A stretch of 38,437 nt of DNA. It comes from Opitutales bacterium (GTDB lineage: Bacteria > Verrucomicrobiota > Verrucomicrobiia > Opitutales > Oceanipulchritudinaceae). The DNA is taken from positions 1-38,437 of the forward strand of contig JAFGLA010000100.1 in assembly GCA_016928295.1 (NCBI GenBank), in the 5' to 3' direction. Position numbers and translations under genes: made by a program. Below are positions 8,887 through 16,308 of this stretch, piece after piece. Within the stretch, counting starts at the first letter, position 1. The number at the start of each line of letters is the position of its first letter. The notes below the pieces were generated by a model. The model had not been told where the DNA came from and did no database searches. It worked only from the letters and a program-made list of their open reading frames with translations.

Positions 8887-10173
8887 CTAGCCGCGAATCT
8901 GGCCTTCGCCGTAGATTACGTACTTGTAGGTCGTCAGTTCCTTCAGGCCCATAGGGCCTCGCGCGTGCAGCTTGTCCGTGGAGATGCCGATCTCGGCACC
9001 CATGCCGAATTCGAAGCCGTCGGTGAAGCGTGTCGATGCGTTCCAGTACACCGTGGCGCTGTCCACTCCGGCCATGAAGGCGCTCGCCGCTGCCTTGTCG
9101 CTTGTGATTATGACGTCGCTGTGGCCGGAGCCGTAGCTGTTGACAAACTCGATTGCGGCGTTGAGATCGTGCACCACTCGGACGGCTATTTTTAGGTCCA
9201 GATACTCCTCGGAATAGTCCTCCTCGCTCGCATCCTTCAGGTTCGAGAAGCCGCCGAAGGCTTCCAGCGCCATGCGGGAGCGGAAGTCGCAGCGCAGCTC
9301 CACGCCGTGCCGCGCAAGGTCTCGCGCAACGTAAGGGAATACGCTGTCCACCACGTCCTGATGCACGACGAGGTTCTCCAGCGCGTTGCACACGCCCGGG
9401 CGCTGCACCTTGCCGTTTGTCACGACGCGCACGGCCATGTCCTTGTCCGCATCCTTGTCGATGTAAGCGTTGCAGACGCCCTTGTAATGCTTGATTACGG
9501 GCATGTGCGCTTCCTCGGTCACCATGCGGATGAGGCCCTCGCCGCCGCGTGGTATTATGCAGTGCACATACTGGCTCAGCTTCAGCAGCCGGTGCAGGGC
9601 GTAACGCTCCGTCGTCTCGATGAAGCTCACTGCGGCTATCGGCAGGCCCTCCGCCTCCAGCACTTCGTGGATGCACTTAACAAGCGCTATGTTGCTGTGG
9701 TAGGACTCTCGTCCGCCGCGCAGAATGCAGGCGTTGCCGCTTTTAAAGCAGAGTACCGCGCAGTCGATCGTGACGTTCGGGCGGCTTTCGTAAATTATGC
9801 CGATTACGCCGATGGGAACGCGTATCTTGCGGATGTCCAAGCCGTTGGGGCGGTCGATCTTTTCAATCTGTTCTCCGACGGGATCGGGCAGCTCGGCCAC
9901 TTCGCGCACGCCGTTGGCCATCTTGGCCACGCGCTTTTCATCCAGCACAAGGCGGTCGATCATCGCGTCCGAAAGGCCGGAAATGCGCGCCGCTTCCACG
10001 TCGCGCCGGTTCGCTTCGATGAGCTCGTCCGTGCGTCGTTCGAGCATTTCAGCCAACTTGAGAAGGGCCACATTTTTGCGGTGCGCTGGCACGTTCGCCA
10101 TCATGCGGGACGCGGCAAGGGCTGCCTTGGCGCAGTTGGTCACGAGTTCGTCGATGTGGTTCTGCTCTGTCAT
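8887..10173 (-). CDS. proA: Glutamate-5-semialdehyde dehydrogenase (gamma-glutamyl phosphate reductase)
   Basis: Reduces gamma-glutamyl phosphate to glutamate-5-semialdehyde with NADPH, the second step of proline synthesis. The sequence has VPIGVIGIIYESRPNVTIDC (~119-138), GNACILRGGRE, IPRGGEGLIR and the active-site block KVQRPGVCNALENLVV with the catalytic Cys at 262. It ends with GMGAEIGISTDKLHARGPMGLKELTTYKY, which is diagnostic of ProA. Starting at ATG 10173 (MTEQNHIDEL) gives 428 residues, close to the usual ~417. In-frame ATGs at 10198 and 10215 would add unsupported residues. No proB is adjacent. It lies 116 bp downstream of the GH127 gene on the same strand. Confidence 0.96.
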   Translation of the reverse strand: MTEQNHIDELVTNCAKAALAASRMMANVPAHRKNVALLKLAEMLERRTDELIEANRRDVEAARISGLSDAMIDRLVLDEKRVAKMANGVREVAELPDPVGEQIEKIDRPNGLDIRKIRVPIGVIGIIYESRPNVTIDCAVLCFKSGNACILRGGRESYHSNIALVKCIHEVLEAEGLPIAAVSFIETTERYALHRLLKLSQYVHCIIPRGGEGLIRMVTEEAHMPVIKHYKGVCNAYIDKDADKDMAVRVVTNGKVQRPGVCNALENLVVHQDVVDSVFPYVARDLARHGVELRCDFRSRMALEAFGGFSNLKDASEEDYSEEYLDLKIAVRVVHDLNAAIEFVNSYGSGHSDVIITSDKAAASAFMAGVDSATVYWNASTRFTDGFEFGMGAEIGISTDKLHARGPMGLKELTTYKYVIYGEGQIRG

Positions 10174-10288
10174 GGCTATGAAAGTTGAGGCGTTCATTAT
10201 CCGTGGATATTGCACGCCTGTCGATACCGTACTGCCCGAGCCTTGTTTGGGGGAGCGACCTTCAGAGTCCAGGCGCAGGAGGTGGTCT

Positions 10289-12244
10289 TTATTCCGCTTG
10301 GGGCAGCCACACGTTCATCAGGCCCGTGCCGCGGTTGTTCCACACGCAGTAGGGAACGAGTGTCGCAGTGCCGCTCTTTAGGACGCTGATTCCGCCGAGA
10401 AGCTCCGGCATGTATTCCACGCTGAAAGCTGCGTCGGGCGCAATTGCCGGGCCTTGCAGGGTCATGCCCGGGTTGTCCAGTTCCTCGGCGCAGTAGATGA
10501 CGGGGCCGCGCTGAAAGGCTACAAGACCGCGGTCGGCTTCGACGCGCTCATCGGCCTTTACGCGGCGAACGGGCATGGGCAGGAGCAGGCGCACAGTGTC
10601 ACCGTTCTTCCACTCCCGCGTAAGGCTTGCGTAGCCGTCCTGTCCCACGCTGGCGTCAACAAGCTCTCCATTTACGTAGAGGGCAGGCTTTTCGTCAGGC
10701 TCGGCGTCGGCAAAGGCATAGAGACCCGTCGGCATGGCTTCGCCGCGTGCCCAGCCCGGGATGCGGATTTTCAAGCTGAACTGCGCGCTCTTTTCGAGGC
10801 CGATCGAGAGGCTGATGTCGCCATCCCAGGGATAGTTCCCTTTCTGAACAAGCGTGAGCTTGTCAGCTTCTTCAAGCGAAAGTTCCGCCCGTCCCGCTGC
10901 GAATAGGTTCACGTAAACACTGCTGCCGCTTTGCGCATACTGGTAGCCGCTTACAGAAGCCATGAAGCGCGTGATGTTGCCCGGGCAGCAGGCGCAGCCG
11001 AACCAGGGCTGGCGCTCCGCATCGCCCGCGGACTGCATGGGATTGCCGTAGAAAAAGCGTTTGCCGTTTAGCGACACTCCGGAAATTACACCGTTGTAGA
11101 GGGCCTTTTCGAGCAGGTCCACGTAGCGTGCCTCTCCGTGGAGAAGAAAGAGGCGTTCGTTCCAGTAAACGTTGCCGATTGCGGCGCAGGTCTCGCAGTA
11201 GTTTGTGTCGTTTGGCAGGTGAAAGTTTTCGCCAAAGCCCTCCCATTTGGGCATGTCGCCGATGCCGCCTGTAAGGTAGGTCTTGGCACTCGCGCAATTC
11301 TCCCAGATGGCGTCTATTGCGTCTATGTATGCCTTTTCGCCCGTGATTGCGGCCACGTCCGCCATGCCAGCATACATGTATGTGGCGCGGACGCTGTGGC
11401 CCACCGCTTCCTTTTGCGCGGTGACGGGCTCGTGGGACTGGTTGTACGGGTTGCGCTCCAAGCCGCCTTCGCCGCGCTCGTCGAGCATGAAGCGGGCAAG
11501 CTTCAGGTAGCGTTCCTCGCCCGTTGCGCGGTACAGCTTTACAAGGCCCATTTCCACAATCTGATGCCCGGGCCAGATGCTGCGCTTCCCTTCGCCGAAG
11601 GTATTGTCCAAAAGGTCCGCCGTGCGTATGGCAATGTCCAGCAGGCTGCGCTTGCCCGTGGCTTGATAGTGGGCTACGGCGGCTTCGTAAAGGTGGCCGA
11701 GGTTGTACAGCTCGTGGCTTAGTATGTGCTCGTTATTCCAGCGTTCCGGCCCTGCCCACTTGTGCGGATTGTTGGGACTCATCGTGCGCGCGGTGTACAG
11801 GTAGCCGTCCGGCTCCTGAGCGGCGGCGATTTTCTCAATCAGCGTATCGAGATAGGCGTCAAGGTCCGCGTCATACTGTACGCTAAGGCAATACGAGGCT
11901 CCTTCGAGCACCTTGTAAATGTCCGTGTCGTCAAAGCTGAACCCGGGCAGCTTCACGTCCTTGTAAGGGTGCCCCGCAAGCGCCGCCGCCGCGGCTTCAA
12001 AGTTGTACACTCGGCCCGTTTCCTCGCACTTTCCGAATGCGAAGGGGATGCTGACAGTGCGGTTCACCTCTATGCGCGGCGCCCAGAAGGCGTCAGTAAG
12101 CTGCACCTTGCTGAAGGAAAGCGGCTGAAAGGGATAGTCGGCCTTGAGCGCGACCTTGTCCGTGGCGTCGCTTGCGCAAAGGTTGCTTACTCCGCAAAGG
12201 GCAAGAAGCGCCATCGCGGTGCGGGTAGTGCGGGGGTATTTCAT
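10289..12244 (-). CDS. Secreted GH127 beta-L-arabinofuranosidase
   Basis: GH127 enzymes release beta-L-arabinofuranose from plant cell-wall glycoproteins and arabinans by a zinc-thiolate mechanism. Residues 1-24 form a signal peptide ending near SNLCASDA; the Cys allows a lipoprotein alternative. The (alpha/alpha)6 barrel carries YLTGGIGD at 323-330. NYCETCAAIG gives Glu351 and Cys353, and FGCACCPGN gives Cys419 and Cys420, matching the Glu-Cys-Cys-Cys zinc set of Bifidobacterium HypBA1, in which one of the paired Cys is the nucleophile. C-terminal beta domains follow. The 651-residue length is typical. The apparent Shine-Dalgarno AGAGGTG, five bases before the ATG, belongs to the end of the inverted-repeat element at 12250-12405. 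No sugar transporter is adjacent. Confidence 0.94.
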   Translation of the reverse strand: MKYPRTTRTAMALLALCGVSNLCASDATDKVALKADYPFQPLSFSKVQLTDAFWAPRIEVNRTVSIPFAFGKCEETGRVYNFEAAAAALAGHPYKDVKLPGFSFDDTDIYKVLEGASYCLSVQYDADLDAYLDTLIEKIAAAQEPDGYLYTARTMSPNNPHKWAGPERWNNEHILSHELYNLGHLYEAAVAHYQATGKRSLLDIAIRTADLLDNTFGEGKRSIWPGHQIVEMGLVKLYRATGEERYLKLARFMLDERGEGGLERNPYNQSHEPVTAQKEAVGHSVRATYMYAGMADVAAITGEKAYIDAIDAIWENCASAKTYLTGGIGDMPKWEGFGENFHLPNDTNYCETCAAIGNVYWNERLFLLHGEARYVDLLEKALYNGVISGVSLNGKRFFYGNPMQSAGDAERQPWFGCACCPGNITRFMASVSGYQYAQSGSSVYVNLFAAGRAELSLEEADKLTLVQKGNYPWDGDISLSIGLEKSAQFSLKIRIPGWARGEAMPTGLYAFADAEPDEKPALYVNGELVDASVGQDGYASLTREWKNGDTVRLLLPMPVRRVKADERVEADRGLVAFQRGPVIYCAEELDNPGMTLQGPAIAPDAAFSVEYMPELLGGISVLKSGTATLVPYCVWNNRGTGLMNVWLPQAE

Positions 12245-12249
12245 AAGGT

Positions 12250-12405
12250 CACCTCTAACAACTGGTTTCGTAGCGAGAACGAAGATTTGCGGATGGATGG
12301 CAAGGTTTCGGAAGTGAGCAGTATTGGAGAAATCCAGCGAACTTTCGAAACGAAGCTAGACGCCGCAAAGACCGTTCGTAGTAGAAATCAAAGTTGTTAG
12401 AGGTG
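12250..12405. mobile_element. 156-bp inverted-repeat-bounded element upstream of the GH127 gene
   Basis: Perfect 14-bp terminal inverted repeats, CACCTCTAACAACT at 12250-12263 and its complement at 12392-12405, bound a noncoding-looking interior. Short similar words TCATAA flank both sides (12241-12246 and 12407-12412), which may be a remnant target duplication. A minus-strand reading frame runs through it but looks incidental. The end nearest the GH127 gene supplies the only good Shine-Dalgarno-like sequence for that gene, so pairing of the two ends in the mRNA could mask it. A MITE-like sequence is one reading and a cis-regulatory RNA is the other. Confidence 0.55.
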
Positions 12406-12485
12406 GTCATAAAGGCATCATACGCCCCCAAGCCTGTTGGTAAACCCAAAGCGATATAGACGAGCCGTTGCATGACTTTACAGTA

Positions 12486-12520
12486 AAGCGATGCAGCGGG
12501 TGTATCCGCCGCAATCGCTT
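12486..12520 (-). terminator. Hairpin downstream of tyrS, possible terminator
   Basis: AAGCGAT (12486-12492) pairs with ATCGCTT (12514-12520), and the inner arms GCAGCGG and CCGCCGC add about six more pairs with one mismatch and one bulge. It lies 26 bases past the tyrS stop. On the minus strand only a weak TTTACTGTAAAG follows, not a T-run, so it may be a processing or attenuation hairpin rather than an efficient terminator. Confidence 0.45.
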
Positions 12521-12545
12521 ATCCGTCGTCACATGCCTTGCGCTC

Positions 12546-14015
12546 TTACTGCTTAATCTTGAAGAAGTTACGCTTGCCGGCCTGCACGATGATTTCGGTT
12601 CCTTCGGCGGGGGCGGAGAGGGTGGCGTTCACGTCGGCGACCTTCTCGTCGTTCACCTTCACGGCGCCCTGTTCGATCATCCGGCGGCATTCCTTCTTGA
12701 CGGATAATGGACCAAGTCCAGTTGCATACATAATGTCAGTAATACGAACGCCCAAATCAGATCGATTGTATCGAATATTCCCGAGGTAGGCGAGTTGCGC
12801 CAGCGCAGCTTGGAAGCCTCCTTGATCAGGACTATATCCATGTGTTTTTATAAAGAACTCGGTTTCCATAACAATTTCGATCAAGCTCCCGTTCCCAGTT
12901 TTACTGTCGATCCAATGCCTAGGCTCATCTGTGAACAGTCCACCCCAAAGGTCCACAATCTTGCTCTGAAACCCTCCTTTGGATTCCAATACACTCTTCT
13001 TTAAGCGTGCTCCTATCTCGCATAATAGGGCGTTTATGAGATCCTTCCAGTGGAATTCCGGCATGTTGTCGGGTTTGTCGCCCTTGGAGAACACCTTCTC
13101 GAACTGTTCGCGCTCGTAGTCGCCCTTGCCCTCGCCGCAGATCTTGTTCACAAGGCGGCTTGCGAGCTGCTTTTTCATCTCCATCGGGTGCTCCGCCTTC
13201 TTCGCCGCAATCTCGGCCTCCGTTGTGCAGAGCAGCAGGCGGTAGTAGGTCCACATGGCCTCGTCGCCGATGGACATGATCTTGCCGAACATGTCCTTGG
13301 ACGAGTCGTTGAAGGCGATGTAGTTGTCAAAGCTCTTGGACATTTTCTTCACCCCGTCGGTGCCCACAAGAAGGGGCAGCGTCATAACGATCTGCTCCGG
13401 CTTGCCCGCGTCCTTCTGGAGCTGGCGCCCGACAAGGAGGTTGAAGGTCTGGTCCGTGCCGCCAAGCTCCACGTCGGCCTCGAGCATTATGCTGTCGTAG
13501 CCTTGCAGGAGCGGGTAGAGGAACTCGACAATCGAAATGGGCGTGTTCGAGGCGTAACGCTTGGCAAAGTCGTCGCGCTCGAGCATTCGCGCCACGGTCA
13601 TCTTGCGGGCTAGGGAGAGGCAGTCCGAGAAGCCCATCTTGCCGAACCATTCGCTGTTGTAGCGCACCTCGGTCTTTGCGGGGTCGAGAACGCGGAAGGC
13701 CTGTTCGACGTAAGTGGTGGCGTTGGCCTTGATTTCCTCCGGCGTAAGGACGGGACGGGTGCTGCTGCGGCCGGAGGGGTCGCCAATGAGGGTTGTAAAG
13801 TCGCCGATTATGAGGACGGCCTGATGGCCTGCGTCCTGAAACTGGCGCAGCTTGTTGAACACGACCATGTGGCCGAAGGTGAGGTCGGGGCGTGTCGGGT
13901 CCACACCGAGCTTCACGCGCAGGGGCCTGCCAAGGGCGAGCTTCGCCTTGAGCTGGTCGAGGTCAACGAGTGTCTCGATGTTTTGAGTAAGCGAGGAAAG
14001 GGCTGAAAGTGGCAT
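12546..14015 (-). CDS. tyrS: Tyrosyl-tRNA synthetase with a large in-frame insert before the S4 domain
   Basis: Charges tRNA-Tyr with tyrosine in the cytoplasm. Residues 1-320 are a standard class I catalytic core of the TyrZ type: VKLGVDPTRPDLTFGHM (HIGH-like motif, with Thr46 at the first His position), GDFTTLIGDPSGRSS, GGTDQTFNLLVGR and KKMSKS at 223-228. Residues ~422-489 are an S4 RNA-binding domain (ECRRMIEQGAVKVNDEKV). Between them, after DNMPEFHW, are about 98 residues (~324-421) with no counterpart in usual TyrS proteins, which run directly from MPEF to S4. This makes the protein 489 residues rather than ~400-420. The DNA of this insert is about 46% GC against about 60% on either side. 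The frame is intact across it. The role of the insert is unknown. Confidence 0.93.
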   Translation of the reverse strand: MPLSALSSLTQNIETLVDLDQLKAKLALGRPLRVKLGVDPTRPDLTFGHMVVFNKLRQFQDAGHQAVLIIGDFTTLIGDPSGRSSTRPVLTPEEIKANATTYVEQAFRVLDPAKTEVRYNSEWFGKMGFSDCLSLARKMTVARMLERDDFAKRYASNTPISIVEFLYPLLQGYDSIMLEADVELGGTDQTFNLLVGRQLQKDAGKPEQIVMTLPLLVGTDGVKKMSKSFDNYIAFNDSSKDMFGKIMSIGDEAMWTYYRLLLCTTEAEIAAKKAEHPMEMKKQLASRLVNKICGEGKGDYEREQFEKVFSKGDKPDNMPEFHWKDLINALLCEIGARLKKSVLESKGGFQSKIVDLWGGLFTDEPRHWIDSKTGNGSLIEIVMETEFFIKTHGYSPDQGGFQAALAQLAYLGNIRYNRSDLGVRITDIMYATGLGPLSVKKECRRMIEQGAVKVNDEKVADVNATLSAPAEGTEIIVQAGKRNFFKIKQ

Positions 14016-14087
14016 AATGGGCAGCTATGATACACGCGCTGGGCCTTGCGGCAAGCGCGGCGTTGTGCATTGCGCCCTTCGCCGTTC

Positions 14088-14696
14088 CTATGCGACGAAT
14101 CCCTGTGCGTACTTGATGAAGAACACCGCGAGGTTGCTCGCGATGTGGCCCGCGAAGCAGGGCAGGAGCGAGCGTTGCGCGTTGGCTGGCATGAAGCGCA
14201 GCGCGTACCACCAGAGGGAGTTGATGAACAGGATGAACGTCCACCAGAGGGGGCCAGCCGCAAAGCTAAGCTCGTATTTGCCGCTGTGCGAGTCTTCGGG
14301 CGAGATTAGCAGGTGCCCGTGGATTAGCGCAAACACGACGCTGAAGGCCACGATGCTGCCGATTAACGCGGCTTTACCCCTGTTCTTCACTACAAAGAAG
14401 CCGCGGAAAAGCAGCTCTTCCACGATGCCCGCGCCCAGCATGGCGGCGAGGTACAGGTAGGAAATGGTGCTTTGTTCCCCGCTAATCCCGAGCATGTATT
14501 CGCCAAGGGTTTCAACGCCCACTATCGCCACGGATACGACAGCGCCGATTGTTACAAGAATGAGCGGCGCGGGCGTGGCCCCGGGCAGGGGGTTGTCCAC
14601 GGGCACGCCTTTGCGGAAGGCGACATAATCGCTGATCCAGAGCTTGAGGACGATTATCGCGGCCACTACGCTGATTGTGATGCTGGCTGGACTCAT
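14088..14696 (-). CDS. CPBP-family intramembrane metalloprotease
   Basis: CPBP (Rce1/Abi-like) proteases are integral membrane proteins whose substrates in bacteria are mostly unknown. The catalytic motifs are present: VEELLFRGFF (the EExxxR motif), FALIHGHL (FxxxH) and a late AGHIASN (HxxxN-like). From ATG 14696 (MSPASITISVV) the protein has 202 residues with about six TM segments. A longer reading to 14765 adds a hydrophilic 23-residue tail that is less likely. It sits 72 bp upstream of tyrS on the same strand; there is no bacteriocin or immunity gene nearby to suggest a specific role. Confidence 0.88.
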   Translation of the reverse strand: MSPASITISVVAAIIVLKLWISDYVAFRKGVPVDNPLPGATPAPLILVTIGAVVSVAIVGVETLGEYMLGISGEQSTISYLYLAAMLGAGIVEELLFRGFFVVKNRGKAALIGSIVAFSVVFALIHGHLLISPEDSHSGKYELSFAAGPLWWTFILFINSLWWYALRFMPANAQRSLLPCFAGHIASNLAVFFIKYAQGFVA

Positions 14697-14795
14697 TGTG
14701 TAATAAACAAATCTTGAATCGCCCGTCTTGCAAACCCTCTCTTTGGGGAGCGCGTGGTAAAGCATTTCTCAAAAGAAACCCCAAATAAGAGTATT

Positions 14796-14978
14796 TAACC
14801 GCAGATTGCGCAGATTTTCGCAGATTACTAAGAAACAAAGAGTTACTTATTTTATCTGCGAATAAAACATCTTGTTGTATTATGGAAGACCTTGGGCAAC
14901 GGCTCTAAAAAGTGGATTACGAGAGATACACGTTCTTATTCTTCTGTAATCTGTGTAAATCTGCGTAATCTGTGGTTA
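14796..14978. mobile_element. 183-bp element with 32-bp inverted ends made of CGCAGATT units
   Basis: The left end 14796-14827 contains three tandem units of CGCAGATT type after TAACC. The right end 14947-14978 is its reverse complement at 28 of 32 positions. The interior (about 119 bp) is AT-rich and has a small TTTTAT/ATAAAA hairpin but no plausible gene. It fills most of the 376-bp gap between holB and the CPBP gene. It may be a miniature transposable element, or a REP-like dispersed repeat pair. No transposase is in the window. Confidence 0.7.
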
Positions 14979-15072
14979 AGAAAATCTTTCTCTTTCTATT
15001 TCGGTAAACTTTTGAGAAACGCATATAAATGCCTGATGCGGGTGCGGGCTTTTGCCGCCGCATATCGCCGTT

Positions 15073-16137
15073 TCAGTCTCTTCTTGCGCGGGTCCAGAGG
15101 CGCAGGCTGGAAAGGAGCAGGCTTTCAAGGGCGGCTTCTTCCTTCAGGTTGAACACCTCGCAGAGCCTTGCCGCGCGTTCGATTTCCTCCTGCACACGGA
15201 AGAGCGAGCGGAGCATTCCCTCGCTCGTGTCGTTGCGGATGAAGTCCAGCGTGGCCTGCTCTATGTCTGCAAATAGTAGCTGGCGAAGGCCCTTGCGCGC
15301 GCCCGCCTCCATGGCGGCAATCTGTTCGTCTGGCAATTCCGGTGGAAGGGCGGCCTTTTGCGCGTCCCATGCTTCGTCTGAAAGCGTGCCGAGAAGATCC
15401 GAGAAGCTCGTCGAAAGGCCGTACATCCCAAGCACCAGCTCTGCCACGGCGGGGCCTTTGCTCGCTCCGTTGCAGGCGCGGGACATCCAGTCCGCGTAGC
15501 GGTCCAGCCAGCGTTGCCAGCGTTCGTCGCGCCCAGTTCCCGCCTTTGCCCCGATGCGGAAGTGGAAGCAGCGGCTGCGTATGGTGTCGAGCAGGTCGTA
15601 GGGGCGTGTGGAGAGGAGCAGCATCGTAGTGTCCGCAGGCGGCTCCTCAAGCGTCTTTAGGAACGCGTTTGCCGTGGCGACGTTCATGCGGTCCGCGTCA
15701 AACACCACGGCCAGCTTGCGCAGGCCCCTGTTGGGCGTTTGGTGGATCTGGCGCAGGAAGCTGCGCATCGTGTTCTCGGTGCCTTCGCCGCGCTCGCCAA
15801 TGCGTATCTGGCGCATCTTGCCGGACGGGCGCAGCGTGTTGTAGTCCGGGTGCGTGTTGAGCTTGTCCGCAGGGCTGTCCAAGAGGGCCGCGCCAAGGGC
15901 TAGGGCGACTGATTCAAGCTCGCGCATGTCTTCCCCGTGCAGGAGCATCGCGTGGGCGAGGCGGCCCGTGGACAGGGAACGCTCCAGCACTTGCGCGGGG
16001 CGTCCTTCGCGCAGGGCAGGGGGCAGTGCGCGCGCGAAACGTTGTGCCGCGGCGCTGTCTCCAGCCGTTGTCTGTGCTTCTACTATCAAGAGCGTGATTG
16101 TGGTGGGATGGTTTCGCAGGCGCCAGACCGTTAACAC
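15073..16137 (-). CDS. holB: DNA polymerase III delta' subunit (clamp-loader ATPase homologue)
   Basis: The delta' subunit is the rigid stator of the clamp loader that opens and loads the beta clamp. The N-terminal part has LSTGRLAHAMLLHGEDMRELES, where the P-loop GxxGxGK is replaced, as in true delta'. KLAVVFDADRMNVATANAFLKTLEEPPADTTMLLLST is the RuvB-like Walker B/sensor region, and DTIRSRCFHFRI is the SRC-containing sensor segment. The C-terminal half is helical. The length is 354. The GTG at 16137 is used as start; the first ~45 residues are less conserved and a later start is possible. It lies three bases from the 168-bp repeat that separates it from tmk, its common operon partner. Confidence 0.88.
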   Translation of the reverse strand: MLTVWRLRNHPTTITLLIVEAQTTAGDSAAAQRFARALPPALREGRPAQVLERSLSTGRLAHAMLLHGEDMRELESVALALGAALLDSPADKLNTHPDYNTLRPSGKMRQIRIGERGEGTENTMRSFLRQIHQTPNRGLRKLAVVFDADRMNVATANAFLKTLEEPPADTTMLLLSTRPYDLLDTIRSRCFHFRIGAKAGTGRDERWQRWLDRYADWMSRACNGASKGPAVAELVLGMYGLSTSFSDLLGTLSDEAWDAQKAALPPELPDEQIAAMEAGARKGLRQLLFADIEQATLDFIRNDTSEGMLRSLFRVQEEIERAARLCEVFNLKEEAALESLLLSSLRLWTRARRD

Positions 16138-16140
16138 GGC

Positions 16141-16308
16141 CTAGGCAGCGTTTGCAAATAGAACTCCCGTCGAATTACGGGAGTCTTTCCGGCGAAAAAC
16201 CAGTTCATTCAATTCGAAGAATCCAGATTCTACTTGTTTCATGTCCTGATTTTTCACTCGAAAATCTATCCCGTCTTCTCGGTCCGCCTATTTGCAAACG
16301 CCGCCTAG
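16141..16308. mobile_element. 168-bp MITE-like element, copy A, between tmk and holB
   Basis: The ends are near-perfect 21-bp inverted repeats (20 of 21), starting CTAGGCAGCGTTTGCAAATA on the left (16141) and complementary at 16288-16308. CTAG at both outer edges could be a 4-bp target duplication. The interior has a perfect eight-pair hairpin, ACTCCCGT/ACGGGAGT at 16163-16184. It aligns without gaps over its full 168 bp with 19187-19354 at about 131 identities (78%). The tmk stop codon TAG (16305-16307) lies inside the right end. Confidence 0.85.

Noticed and set aside
12255-12473. 72-codon minus-strand frame running through the 156-bp inverted-repeat element
   Set aside because: Its coding part is mostly the element itself, it lacks a ribosome-binding site and recognisable domain, and the inverted ends explain the sequence better. 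A conserved small protein is not excluded if many copies keep the frame.
15269-15280. TGCAAATAG word inside holB resembling the end of the 168-bp element
   Set aside because: Only nine bases match, no inverted partner lies nearby and the site is within conserved coding sequence.
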